Assembly (NCBI GenBank): GCA_031761405.1
Contig: JASEVX010000010.1
Coordinates: forward strand, 6,884,453 to 6,948,452
From: Serripes groenlandicus
Taxonomy: Eukaryota; Mollusca; Bivalvia; Cardiida; Cardiidae
Length of the DNA stretch: 64,000 nt
Reading direction: 5' to 3'
Shown here: positions 23,101 to 32,751 of the stretch, piece after piece
Layout: each line of letters starts with the position of its first letter
How positions within the stretch are numbered: the stretch's first letter is position 1
Position numbers and translations under genes: made by a program
Notes under the pieces: generated by a model
Seen by the model: only the letters and a program-made list of their open reading frames with translations
Database searches by the model: none
What the model was told of the DNA's origin: nothing

Positions 23101-26100
23101 GACTATGAAATCATCATGGCTATAATATGAAAAATCTCTATAATTGAAAGTATAATTTTTTAAAAGAGTTGAAAACATTTTTGCAAAAAGAGAAATTGCT
23201 TGTTTTGAGCAATTTCTACTTTTGTCACAATGTCTTCAAAGGTCGTCTGCTGCAGAGGCGTCACAAAGCGTCTATATGTGGGAAAGGGTTAATTTACCTT
23301 TTCCCCCCACACAGTACATCAAATCAGCAGCAGATGACTACGAGAACATTTTAGTAAAATTATAGAGCTCCTTTATAAATAAAAGTATAATAATAGTTGA
23401 ATAGAGTTTAGGCAGAAGGATGAAATGGCTCCTGATAAGCTCATTACAATTTATTTCTCCTTCTGCCACAACGTTTTCAAAAGTCTTCACCAGCAGACAA
23501 AAATATGAAATATTTCTAAAAAGAGAGAATAATTAGTGAAAACTGTTGAAACCATTGTGTGGCGCAGACGTTATTTAGTTTGTTTTTCAACCCTTATCCA
23601 CATACAGTTGCGCTTGCAACAGACGTCTTTTGAAAACATTGTGGCAAAAGGAGAAATTACTCATTATGAGCAATGTCCCCTTTTGCCACAATGTTTTAAC
23701 TCCATTCAATAATTCTTTCATTTATAAGAAACAACAACACATTTTTCACCAGTTTTCTTGTGCATGGGAAAGGGACATTGTGTGTGTCTATGAAATAGAC
23801 AGAATGTGAAATCTATCTTTTGATGTTGTCCATGAAATAGACAGAATGTGAGTCATTATTTATGATGTTGTCCATGAAATAGACCAAATGTGAGGCATTA
23901 CTTATGATGTTGTCCATGAAATACAGAATGTGAGGCATTACTTATGATGTTGTCCATGAAATAGACAGAATATGAGTCATTATTTATGATGTTGTCCATG
24001 AAATAGACAGAATGTGAGGCATTACTTATGATGTTGTCCATGAAATAGACGGAATGTGAGGCATTACTTATTATGTTGCCTATGAAGTATGCTGAATTTT
24101 AGGCATTACTTATGATGTTGTCCATGAAATAGACAGAATGTGAGGCATTACTTATGATGTTGTTTATGAAATAGACATAATGTGAGGCATTACTTAATGA
24201 TGTTGCCTATGAAGTATGCTGAATTTGAGGTCTACCCTTATGATGTTGTATGTACAATAGACAAATGGTACTACTACCTTATAATATTTAGTTTTTGAAA
24301 TAGACAGAATGTGAGGTATGATGTTGTCTGTAAAATAGACAAATGTAGCTACTACCTTAAAACATTGTTTGGCAAATAGACAGAATGTGAGGCATTCCTT
24401 ATGATGGTGTCTGTAGAATAGACAAATCTAACTACAACCTTATAATATTGTTTGTGAAATAGACGGACTGTGAGGCATTCCTTATGATGTTGTCTGTAAA
24501 ATAGAAAAGTCTTACTACTACCTTAAAACATTGTTTATGAAATAGACAGAATGTGAGGCTTTCCTTATGATGATGTCTGCAGAATAGACAGAATGTGAGG
24601 CCTACCTTATAATATTGTTTGTGAAATATGCAGAATGTGAGGCATTCCTTATGATGTTGTCTGTCAAATAGACAAATGTAACCTCTACCTTAAAACATGG
24701 TTTGTGAAATAGACAGAATGTGAGGCATTCCTTATGATGGTGTCTGTAGAATAGACAAATCTAACTACAACCTTATGATATTGTTTGTGAAATAGAAAGG
24801 AATGTGAGGCATTCCTTATGATGCTGTCTGTAAAATAGACAAGAATGTGAGGCCTACCTTATAATATTGTTTGTGAAATATGCAGAATGTGAGGCATTCC
24901 TTATGATGTTGTCTGTCAAATAGACCGCTACCTTAAAACATGGTTTGTAAAATAGACAGAATGTGAGGCCTACCTTAAAACATTGTTTGTGAAATAGACA
25001 GAATGTGAGGCCTACCTTATGGTGTTGTCCATGAAATATGCAGAATGTGAGGCATTCCTTATGGTGTTGTATGTAAAATAGACTAATGTAACCCCTACCT
25101 TAATACATTGTTTGTGAAATATGCAGAATGTGAGGCCTACCTAATGATGTTGTTTGTAAAATAGACAAATGTACCTACTACCTTAAAACATTGTTTGTGA
25201 AATATGCAGAATGTGAGGCCTACCTTATGATGTTGTCCATGAAATAAAAAGTGGAGTGCTATGAGAAGCTTTGAACTGCTAGGAGGTTCGCTATGGAACA
25301 GCCACCGATGGACAACATACTCATCTATGGTCCAAAGTAAGAATCCAAAGAGAACCAGCACTGGGAAGAGGTGGATTGGAACTTCGACTTCTGTAAATTA
25401 AAGAAACATATATATTTTACTTTTTGGGTTTTAAATCCAATTTCAACATTGTTTCAGTTACATTTCAAAAATAATCTAAGGAGACTTGTGATCGTCCAAT
25501 GATAGATTTTCCATAATTTCCCCCAATTTTTATTTTCACAAAATCATCTGTATGATGATCGAGACAATGAGAAAACCCTCACAAGGTTTTATACTTCAAA
25601 TTCAAATTCTGGTCTTACTTGAGTTTGTTTAAGTAGATATTTTCAAATTTGACAAGTTTAAAAACCAGAGGGCCAAGATGGCCCTAAATCGATCACCTGA
25701 ATGATAGTAAATTAGAAGCAAACATCTGTGAAAATTTGATCAGGAGTTCAAATGAAACTGCAAGAAGCGGAAACTCAGTTAAAGAAAAAGTTTTGTCATT
25801 TTGCACCTTTCCTGATGCCGCTTTGCTGCCGTGTTTGTCAACGAAATCAATACAGCTTGAACAGTTTTTGTAGAGAGTCACCCAAAGAACATTTCTGCCA
25901 AATTATCATGGAATCTGACAAATGGATTATGGAGACGGAGGTTTTTAAATTTTGGGTATTTTTTCTCAATTTCTGATGCCGCAGCAACAAAAGTTCTACA
26001 CAGAATGTAAGTTTTTGAACAATTTTGAAAGAGGACCATCAAAGGAACATTCCTGTGAAGTAACGTTGAAATTGGTCCAGTGGAATATGGTAGGAGTTGT

Positions 26101-29100
26101 CATTTGTAGCTAAAAGTTCAATTTACCCCTTTTGTGATGACGCGAGGTTGCTATGATTTTGAAACCAATCAATATGGCTTGACCAAATTAAGTAGAGGAT
26201 CACTGAAGTAAGATTCCTTTTCAATTATCTTAATATCAGATAAGATCTTAAAAAAAAAAAATCCGTCATTTTTCCCCTTTTCTGATGCCTCCTGACTGCC
26301 ATGTTTTTCAACCAAACAGTATGCCTTGAAAAACTTTGTAGAGAGTCACCCAAGGAACATTTCTACCAAAATATATTGGAATCTGACATGCAGATTCAGA
26401 GGAGAAGATTTTTAAAGTTTGGACATTTTGCCCCCTTTCTGATGGGGCAACCAAAGTTCTCAATGGAATTTAAATCTTTGAACAATTTCGAAAAAGGGCC
26501 ACCAAAGGAACATTCCTGTGAAGTTTGGATAAAATTGGTCCTGTGGTTTAGGAGGAGATGATGTTTAAAGCTAAAAGTTAACGACGTACGACGACGTAAA
26601 AAACGTGATCAGAATAGCTCACCTTGAAATATCTAGAAATGGGTTAATCTTAGCCATAGATCAGATAGGTAGCACCATTGGGAAATAATGTAATGGAAAT
26701 AGCTCTCGAATACAATATACAAGGTGGTTTCCTCACATGCTAAAACTCTATCCAATAATTAAACTTTTATTGATATATAATGATAATTATATGAAATCGT
26801 TAGAAAATCTGGTAAGTAGTTTCTGAGGACTTGTTTTCTTAAAAAAAAAAAAAATGCCTTTGGTTGCCGTGGAAAGCAGAATTTTGCATGAATCAGATTG
26901 ATTAGAAGGACTTTTAAAGTAGAGGACATTATGCTTGCTGTGAAGCTTCATCACAATTAACTGACCCAGCAGTTATAGGGGAGATGATGCTTAAAAGAAC
27001 AACAACTTTCCAAGGACAGCATAGCTCCCCGGGTAACAGCTTCATTATTAATCCTTTTCCATATGCAGACGCTTATTGATGCTTTTGCAGTAGAAAACAA
27101 GAGGGCCAAGATGGCCCTAAATCGATCACCTAATTGATAGTAAATTAGTAGCAAATATTTAACTGCAAATATCTGGAAAAATTTGATCAAGGAGTGCAAA
27201 TGAAACTGCAAGGAGTGGACACTTCTCAGGAAACAGCTTATCAGTAAAGGCCATTTATATCTTGAAATCTAACAAGAACTTTAATAAGAATGGAATTATA
27301 AAGTTTTTGTCATTTTGCACCTTTCCTGATGCCGCCTTGCTGCCCTGTTTTTCAACGAAATCAATATGGCTTCAACAGTTTATTTAGAGTGTCACTTAAG
27401 GAACATTTCTACATTATATTAAGCAGATTATGGAGGAAAAGGATTTTAAAATTTGGGTATTTTTCTCACTTTCTGATGCCGCAGCAACCAAAGTTCTCAA
27501 TGGAATTTAAATCCTTGAACAAATTTGAAAGAGGACCATCAAAGGAACATTCCTGTGATGTTTTGTGGAAATTGGTCTATTGGAATGGTAGGAGTTGGTT
27601 GTCATTTGTAGCTAAGTTCAATTTACCCCTTTTGTGATGACTCCTGGTTGATATGATTGTGTAACCAATCAAAACGGCTTAAACAAATTAAATAGAGGAT
27701 CATTAAAATAAGATTCGTATTATATTTTCTTAAAATCAGACAAACACTTTCATAAAAATGGAATTTTCAAATTTTGTTATTTTGCCCCTTTTCTGATGCC
27801 GCCTGACTGCCATGTTTTTTGACCAATCAGTATGGCTTGAACAATTTTTATAGAGGGTCACCCAAGGAACATTTCTACCAAATTATATTTGAATCTGACA
27901 GGCAGATTCAGAGGAGAAGATTTTTAAAGTTTGGACATTTTGTCCCCTTTCTGATGCCGCAGCAACCAAAGTTCTCAATGGAATTTAAATCTTTGAACAA
28001 TTCTGAAAGAGGACCACCAAAGGAACATTCCTGTGATGTTTGGGGGAAATTGTTCTTGCGGTTCAGGAGGAGATGATGTTTAAAGCTAAAAGTTAACGAC
28101 GGACGACGACGGACACAGAGTGATCAGAATGGCTCACCAGCCTTTGGCTCTAGGTGATCTAAAAATTGAAAAAATAAAAATAACAAGAGGACCATGATGG
28201 TCCTATAGCGCTCACCTGATTTAATCAAACTTAAACAGTTTTCATTGTTCTTTGTCTATACATATATACGGAAAACAAGCAACACCCCCTGGTGGCCATG
28301 TTTATCATCCTATCAAAATAATTGGAAGTCTTAGTAGAGGGGCACCCAAAGAACATTCACCGGGATGGGGTCATTTTTCACCCCAGGGTTATAATTTGAA
28401 TAATCTTGGTAGAGGTCCAATAGGCAAGCTACATATCAAAGGCCGGGGCCCTCTACTTTCAGAAAATATTTTTTTTTTTTAAATTTCTCTAGATATGAGT
28501 CTATGTAAAACAATAGACCCCAGGGGAGGGGTAATTTTTTGACCCCAGGGCTATAATTTGAACAATCTTGGTAGAAGTCCACTAGATGATGCTACATACC
28601 AAATATTAAAGGCCTCTACTTTTAGACAAAAACATTCTTAGACAAGAAATTTTTTAAAGGTTTTTCCCTATATGAGTCTATGAATAAGCTCCGCCCCCCT
28701 GGCGGCCATGTTTTTCAACGGAATGGAAATATTTGAACAATTTTGTCAAAGGGTGCCCCAAGGAACATTTGTGCAAAATAATTTTCAAATCGGGCCAGTA
28801 CTTTTGGACAAGAAGATTTTTAAAGTTTTAACAATGCACATATAAGGAAAACAAGCTCCGCCCCCTGGTGGCCATGTTTTTCAACGGATCTGAAATATTT
28901 GAACAATCTTGGTAGAAGGTACCCCAAGGAACATTTGTGTAAAATAATTTTTAAATCGGGCCAGTACTTTTGGACAAGAAGATATTTAAAGTTTTAACAA
29001 TGCACATATAATGAAAATAGGCTCCACCCCTGGCGGCCATGTTTTTCAACGGATCGGAAATATTTGAACAATCTTGGTAGAAGGTACCCCAAGGAACATT

Positions 29101-31794
29101 TGTGCAAAATAATTTTCAAATCGGGCCAGTACTTTTGGACAAGAAGATTTTTAAAGTTTTAACAATGAACATATAAGGAAAACAAGCTCCACCCCCTGGC
29201 GGCCATGTTTTTCAACGGATCGGAAATATTTGAACAATCTTGGTAGAAGGTACCCCAAGGAACATTTGTGCAAAATAATTTTCAAATCGGGCCAGTACTT
29301 TTGGACAAGAAGATTTTTAAAGTTTTAACAACGCACATATAAGGAAAACAAGCTCCGCCCCCTGGCGGCCATGTTTTTCAACGGATCGTAAATATTTGAA
29401 CAATCTTGGTAGAAGGTACCCCAAGGAACATTTGTGCAAAATAATTTTTAAATCGGGCCAGTACTTTTGGACAAGAAGATTTTTTAAGTTTTGGTTAATT
29501 TTCCCTTTTTTGTTGCCGTGGCAACCAAAGTTCTGCATGGAATAGAATTCTTTGAACAAGTTTGAAAGAGATCCACCCAAGGAACATTCCTGTAAAATTA
29601 TTTTGAATTTGGTTAATTGGTTTAGGAGGTGAAGTCGTTTGTAGGAAAATGTGAACGGACGGACGACGACGACGACGCGGGACGACGACGACGACAACGA
29701 CGACGACGACGGACGATCACAAAAGCTCACCTTGCACTTTGTGCATAGGTGAGCTAAAAATGAAAAAATTGTAGCAAAATAACTCTAGATTGCTCATAAT
29801 GAGCAATTTCTCCACTTGCAACAATATTTTAAACTCTACTCAACAATTATACTTTCATTTATAGAATGTTTTCATATTTGTACCTTAGATGTTACCAATG
29901 ACGTCTGCTAGGCATTTGTTGTTTGTGGGAAAGGGTTAATCTTCTAATGCAAAAGATGTGCAAAAAATGTGTCTGCAAGTTGGAAAGAGTTTGCTTACCT
30001 CCTAATCCTGGAAGATTCCAGTAGATTGTCTCCGTTTGAAACTTTCTGAATGTATAGATGACTGAAGCGGCCAAGATGGGTACCCAGTACATGAGCACCA
30101 ACCACCAGTATGACTTGGACAGTTTTTCTAAGATCGGGTTTCCGAACAGCCTGAGTGGGGTATCTATCGGGCTGTGCACCCATTTCAAGTAGTTTTCCCC
30201 TAGACTACCTACTTGACATACTAAGGGCTTGGACCAGTCGATCAAATCGTCCTGAAGGATATTATTTACAGCTTTAGAAAAGGGGCATTTTTCATGTTCT
30301 TAAATCCTTATTTGACATTCAAATCCTATGCTGTGGGTACTAAAAAGAATCTCAGTGAGACAATTCTTTTGAGTACCCACAGCATAGGATTTGGTTGAGT
30401 AATAAGAGAAATATAATAAATCATATTAAATATTATATTGTGTGGAAAATACCTGTTCACATCCTCTTACCTTAGTCCTCTCATGTACAATGTTGATATC
30501 AGGTTTCCCAGATCATCCATATCAAGGAAAGTATTTAATCCTTTCACGCATACTGAAGCCTCTGTGGCATACTTAATTTGAAACATTGTGACAAATGTGA
30601 CGGTAATTGCTCATGATGAGCAATTTCTCCATTCACCACTATGTTTCCAACCAAAGTTGTTTGTAGCAGATTTATTGTTAGTGGGAAAGGGTAACAATAC
30701 ATCAAGATATTGCAAAAATATGTCAATATATAGAGATTATACAACTTATTTTTTGAAAGATAAGAATATAATTCACTAGCCGTCTCGTGAATGGGAGTGA
30801 CGTCACGAGTTGCTCCTCCTATTCACAAGACGGCGAGTGAATTATATTCTAATCTTTGAAAAAATGAGTTGAATAATCTGTTTATTACATTTCATTGTTA
30901 TTTGTTGTAATACATTAAATTTTTAAATACGTGTCTTCAACCATAGTTTATATTTACTGTGGAATATTGTTTGTCGTTTTACCTACTTTGCGCATTATTT
31001 TCGGATGAGGCGTGGCCATGGAAAAAAGGGAGGGGCACGCATGCGCAATTGTGTAGTAGATTATAAAAATTTAATACACTGGTGTGTATGATTATGAATT
31101 TTCTTTCACCGAGATATCCTTATCTTTGATGGATAGAAATGTAATAAAATATAATATTAAGACTGATTGCAGTAAAACATGGATAATGACAGTGAAAGAG
31201 TTACCGTAATGATTTTCAGGTAATTTTTTCCCTCATACGACAATTCTGCAGCAGACGACTTTGAACATATTTTGTCCAAAAAATAGAAAATCTATAATTC
31301 AATGGATAACCTATAACTAAAAGTGGAAAACATTGTGGCAAAACGAGAAATTGCTCGTCTGCTGCAGAGGTGTCAGAAAGTGTCTATATGAGGGAAAGGG
31401 TTAAGTAATTAAGTCAACATCATCTGTTTCATGATAATGATGATGATGATCTACATAGATTATGACAAGGTAAAGGCAGCTAATGTTATGAACTTTTTCA
31501 AGACTTACATTTCTTTCTTCAAATCAAAATAACAATGAAGTCCTAAAACACAGTCATGAGGAAAATGGTTCAACCAGATTTACTTACAACATTTTCTGAT
31601 TTTGCATGTCCATTAGCATGTCCATTTGCATGCCCATTTGCATGCCCGTTTGCATGCCCATTTGCATGCCCGTTTGCATGCCCATTCGCATGACCGTTTG
31701 CATGCCCATTCGCATGACCATTAGCTACACCATTAGTATGTCCATTTGCATAACCATTTACATGCCCATTTTTCTCTGTCTTTGATGTTTTTAC
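20144..31794 (-). CDS. FA2H: Fatty acid 2-hydroxylase, 3' portion of gene (five exons, N-terminus not found)
   Basis: FA2H is an ER-membrane, diiron, cytochrome b5-dependent enzyme that puts a 2-hydroxyl on the fatty acyl chain used for ceramides and hexosylceramides. Five minus-strand exons (207, 253, 167, 250 and 56 nt) have AG acceptors and GT donors and join in a single frame with phases 0, 0, 1, 0 and 1, giving 933 nt: 310 residues plus TAG. In order the product shows a repetitive linker (1-69), a DLIDWSKP start of the hydroxylase domain (about 71), a membrane span (about 120-140), HRWLFH and [10 protein letters not shown] boxes (exon 3), HYYLHH and HVKHH boxes (exon 4), and a short C-terminal tail. 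All histidine ligands expected of the fatty acid hydroxylase superfamily are present, so this part looks functional. FA2H proteins usually begin with a cytochrome b5 domain; no exon with an HPGG haem motif was recognised upstream in the window. Introns of 1.3-4.6 kb are full of repeats. Confidence 0.93.
20225..20833 (-). mobile_element. MITE-1 split by a ~377 bp insertion
   Basis: The left part (20225-20303, CCCTTTCCCTCATAGACAAT to ATCTCTATAA) and right part (20681-20833, AATTGAATGGATAACC to AGGAAGAAGGCTTAA) rejoin to the family consensus. The hairpin lies in the right part. Confidence 0.85.
20304..20680. mobile_element. Unclassified element inserted in MITE-1
   Basis: The ends carry degenerate inverted blocks: GGGACATTAGTGATAAT..TTATCTCCCTT on the left, AAGGGAGATAACTGACCGAT then GTCTCC on the right. 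The host consensus suggests an AAT overlap at the insertion point, i.e. a possible 3 bp duplication. No coding capacity. Confidence 0.6.
20830..21027 (-). mobile_element. MITE-1 sharing its TTAA with the previous copy
   Basis: TTAACCTTATCCACATACAT to GGTTGTAAAGGTTAA. The hairpin is mostly lost. Confidence 0.78.
21147..21690. repeat. ~37 bp tandem satellite
   Basis: About 14 units of GTACAAGTGATCCCTGTGTG followed by TACGCTGGCAATACAGA, with 36-39 bp spacing. It lies inside FA2H intron 4. It is open in more than one minus-strand frame because the unit lacks stops, which explains the long Cys/His-rich readings there; these are not genes. Confidence 0.92.
21691..22385. repeat. ~42-45 bp tandem satellite, relative of the adjacent 37 bp array
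   Basis: About 16 units built on CATGCTGCCAAGGCAGGCGACAAAGACGTCAACCCCATAAGC in two grades: AGAGACATGATCCCTATGTG units on the left, ACAAAGACGTCAACCCCATA units on the right. The segment GATCCCTATGTGT..GCTG.CAA is shared with the 37 bp array, so the two arrays probably descend from one unit. It is open on both strands but shows no sign of coding use. Confidence 0.88.
22431..22641 (+). mobile_element. MITE-1, TTAA both sides, inside FA2H intron 4
   Basis: CCCTTTCCCTCATATAGACG to CGTATGAGGGAAAGGG. Hairpin loop AAAAAA (GCTC / AAGC, one unmatched base). Confidence 0.92.
22783..23032 (-). CDS. FA2H: FA2H exon: membrane segments, HYYLHH and HVKHH boxes
   Basis: The acceptor has a long pyrimidine tract ending TTTCAG directly above 23032, and the donor GTAAGA starts at 22782. 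The exon is 250 nt, in phase 0 at the start and leaving one base. It begins [17 protein letters not shown], matching the family's P-D--RLVFPP-PA block, continues through two hydrophobic spans (about residues 225-262 of the assembled product) and carries [12 protein letters not shown] and [13 protein letters not shown], the remaining histidine boxes. Nothing in it is truncated. Confidence 0.96.
23065..23292 (-). mobile_element. MITE-1, 33 bp upstream of an FA2H acceptor
   Basis: TTAAACTTTTCCCTGTACAA to TATATGTGGGAAAGGGTTAA. It ends within about 35 bp of the intron 3 acceptor, so the polypyrimidine/branch region of exon 4 abuts the element. Confidence 0.85.
23293..23510 (-). mobile_element. Degraded MITE-1
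   Basis: CCCACACAGTACATCAAATC then a hairpin GGCAGAAGGATGAAATGG / TTTATTTCTCCTTCTGCCAC. Its left arm differs from the family (GGCAGAAGGA / TCCTTCTGCC) in a compensated way. Confidence 0.65.
23585..23776 (+). mobile_element. MITE-1
   Basis: CAACCCTTATCCACATACAG to TTGTGCATGGGAAAGGG. Hairpin GTGGCAAAAGGAGAAATTAC / ATGTCCCCTTTTGCCAC. Confidence 0.78.
23785..25219. repeat. ~42 bp minisatellite seeded from the FA2H exon 3 / intron 3 junction
   Basis: About 34 degenerate units of 41-43 bp lie immediately downstream of the FA2H splice donor on the minus strand. A typical unit (plus strand) runs ATGATGTTGTCCATGAAATA, then GACAGAATGTGAGGC and then ATTACTT or CTACCTT. Read on the minus strand this is the exon end (..TTTCATGGACAACATCAT AAG), the donor (GTAGGC or a variant) and the first intron bases. 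The unit next to the exon (25224 and below) is continuous with the true junction. Several units (e.g. 25017-25043) still read HGQHHK followed by GTAGGC. Units nearer 24 kb form two alternating types (TTGTCCATG versus TTGTTTGTG or TTGTCTGTA). Confidence 0.93.
25224..25390 (-). CDS. FA2H: FA2H exon: HRWLFH and HGQHH catalytic histidine boxes
   Basis: The acceptor is TAATTTACAG just above 25390 and the donor GTAGGC starts at 25223. The exon is 167 nt: two bases completing the split codon, then 55 codons, ending in phase 0 at AAG. It encodes a membrane helix ([19 protein letters not shown]) running into HRWLFH (HX4H) and then [11 protein letters not shown] (HX3HGQHH), two diiron-binding boxes of the fatty acid hydroxylase superfamily. 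The last 23 nt or so of the exon plus the donor are the seed of the tandem array that fills most of the next intron. Confidence 0.96.
25668..26626 (+). mobile_element. Pearl-like element (GAGGGCCA type), FA2H intron 2
   Basis: GAGGGCCAAGATGGCCCTAA and ATCGATCACCTG at the left. Diverged cores share CTGATGCCGC..TGCC.TGTTTTTCAACC and ACCAAAGG AACATTCCTGTG. ACGACGTACGACGACGT and ATCAGAATAGCTCACCTTG at the right. Confidence 0.75.
27099..28157 (+). mobile_element. Pearl-like element, sister of the preceding one
   Basis: ACAAGAGGGCCAAGATGGCC start. Cores as in 25668-26626. End GACGGACGACGACGGACACA and hairpin GGCTCACCAGCC..GGTGATCT. Confidence 0.78.
28180..29757 (+). mobile_element. Pearl-like element with ~160 bp cores in tandem
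   Basis: ACAAGAGGACCATGATGGTC start. At least five highly similar cores (about 28690-29490) share CCCTGGCGGCCATGTTTTTC, CCCAAGGAACATTTGTG and CAGTACTTTTGGACAAGAAG. Then a GACGACGACGAC tract (29661-29715) and the terminal hairpin AGCTCACCTTGC..GGTGAGCT. Confidence 0.82.
29762..29939 (+). mobile_element. MITE-1, left end missing
   Basis: Starts within the hairpin (ATTGCTCATAATGAGCAATT) and ends GTTTGTGGGAAAGGGTTAA, close to the FA2H exon at 29999. Confidence 0.78.
29999..30251 (-). CDS. FA2H: FA2H exon: start of hydroxylase domain, first membrane segment
   Basis: The acceptor is ATCCTTCAG just above 30251 and the donor is GTAAGC at 29998-29993. The exon is 253 nt, entering in phase 0 and leaving one base (G) for the next exon. 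It encodes [32 protein letters not shown], which follows the animal FA2H pattern of a DLVDW-KPLL-QVG-LGE-Y-EWVH-PV--PIRLF block, then a hydrophobic segment starting [14 protein letters not shown] that should be a transmembrane helix. It ends with an aromatic-rich WNLPGLG. A longer open reading past the donor is intron read-through. Confidence 0.95.
30278..30485 (+). mobile_element. MITE-2
   Basis: AAGGGGCATTTTTCATGTTC, palindrome TCTCAGTGAGACAATTCTTT then TGAGTACCCACAGCATAGGA, and right end CCTTAGTCCTCTC. Confidence 0.85.
30535..30692 (+). mobile_element. MITE-1, shortened
   Basis: TTTAATCCTTTCACGCATAC to TTAGTGGGAAAGGGTAA. Hairpin GTAATTGCTCATGATGAGCA. Confidence 0.75.
30756..30856. repeat. 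~100 bp hairpin element
   Basis: Arms GAAAGATAAGAATATAATTC AC..GCCGTCTCGTGAAT and ATTCACAAGACGGC..GTGAATTATATTCTAATC are inverted over about 40 bp each with few mismatches. The loop has GACGTCAC. Probably a MITE. Confidence 0.75.
30857..31220. other. No recognised feature (FA2H intron 1)
   Basis: A+T-rich, no repeat shared with the rest of the window. Confidence 0.5.
31221..31404 (-). mobile_element. MITE-1, right hairpin arm deleted
   Basis: TTTTCCCTCATACGACAATT to TATATGAGGGAAAGGGTTAA. The sequence jumps from GAGAAATTGCTCG straight to TCTGCTGCAGAGG. Confidence 0.85.
31588..31794 (-). CDS. FA2H: FA2H linker exon with Asn-Gly-His-Ala repeats
   Basis: The acceptor is TTTTGCAG just above 31794 and the donor is GTAAGT at 31587-31582. 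The exon is 207 nt, in phase 0 at both ends, and encodes 69 residues. It starts [19 protein letters not shown] and continues with about a dozen NGHA tetrapeptides before ending AKSENV. By position it lies between the expected cytochrome b5 domain and the hydroxylase domain, where vertebrate FA2H has a short non-repetitive linker. Its inclusion is supported by the clean phase-0 junction to the next exon (SENV then DDLIDWSKP) and by absence of stops. A role for the His/Asn-rich repeat is unknown. Being phase 0 at both ends, the exon could be skipped without a frameshift. Confidence 0.8.
31606..31770 (-). repeat. 12 bp coding microsatellite (NGHA)n inside FA2H
   Basis: A 12 bp unit (plus strand, roughly CATGCCCATTTG with CATTCG, CGTTTG and CATTAG variants) is repeated about 13 times. 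On the minus strand each unit reads Asn-Gly-His-Ala. Unit length is a multiple of three, so copy-number change keeps the frame. Most differences between units are synonymous or keep N, G, H or A, while edge units drift (NGY, NGHT, NGV). Confidence 0.9.
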
Positions 31795-31846
31795 CTGCAA
31801 AAGTGAAAATAACAAAATATATACAATTGTGTCGTGATGTACCTCA

Positions 31847-32004
31847 GAGCTCTTCAGATAATGGGTCTTTCTCACATTTGACCCTCTAACCCTATGTTAT
31901 ATGTTGTGGGGAGTCAAAATGAGAGGATTCTTTTGATAACCCACAACTTAGGGTTTAGTTAAGTAATAAGAGAGATATTGTTGGGAAAATACCCCTTTTC
32001 TAGT
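31847..32004 (+). mobile_element. MITE-2
   Basis: AGCTCTTCAGATAATGGG, ATTTGACCCTCTAACCCTAT, a palindrome remnant and the end TTTCTAGTCCTCTG. It lies immediately upstream of the FA2H linker exon. Confidence 0.8.
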
Positions 32005-32016
32005 CCTCTGATAACT

Positions 32017-32202
32017 TTGAGGCAATAGCAGCAGACGACTTTTGAAAAACATTGTGGCCAAAGGAGAAACTGCTCATGATGGCCACAATGTTTTCAACTT
32101 AATTTAACAATTAAACTATCTTGTATGGATATTTTTTCAGGTTCCTCTCACTATGGAATGAAAGTTGTCTGCTGCAGATTTGTTTCATGTGGGAAAGGGT
32201 TA
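32017..32202 (+). mobile_element. MITE-1, GGCC subtype with shortened hairpin
   Basis: GAGGCAATAGCAGCAGACGA, GTGGCCAAAGGAGAAACTGC, right end TTCATGTGGGAAAGGGTTAA. Confidence 0.8.
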
Positions 32203-32420
32203 ACAACGTACCATCATCCCATCACTCACTAAACATAACAACAGAAAAGTGTGTTATCCTGGCAACAGGCTTACTCACAAAATGGTTTCAACTGTTTCTA
32301 TCGGTATCCGGAAATAATGTCCATGGACAAAATGCCACAGGACAAAATATCCATGGACATAATGTCCACGGACAAAATGCCACAATATGAAAAGAGGACA
32401 AAATGCCACAGTTTATTTCG

Positions 32421-32604
32421 AAAACATTTTATCGTGAATTATAATGTTAAAGCAGCACACCACAAGTGGCAACAGTATTTGAATGAAACAGTTCATAATC
32501 TATCACTTTTATCAGCTATCCACACATCCCATTTAACATCCTGGCATCGCATAACAGTCTTGTGGTGTGCTGCTTTAACATTATAATTCACAATAAAATG
32601 TTTT
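32421..32604. mobile_element. 184 bp MITE with 46 bp inverted ends
   Basis: AAAACATTTTATCGTGAATT .. CACCACAAG (32421-32466) is the reverse complement of 32559-32604 with one mismatch in 46. No coding. This is the only copy seen in the window. Confidence 0.88.
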
Positions 32605-32751
32605 CTATCATAATTATGCCATTTTGAGAGTCACCTGCATTAGAAATATCTAAAGAACAAGATGTATGTGTATTTCACCAATGATCCAAGGAAGCAACCT
32701 AAGTAGCTCAAAAGTCAAGGTCAGGGTCAATGTCAAGGTCAGGCTAATATA

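Noticed and set aside
23785..25219. CRISPR-like array
   Set aside because: Units are contiguous and degenerate with no spacer/repeat alternation, in an intron of an animal gene.
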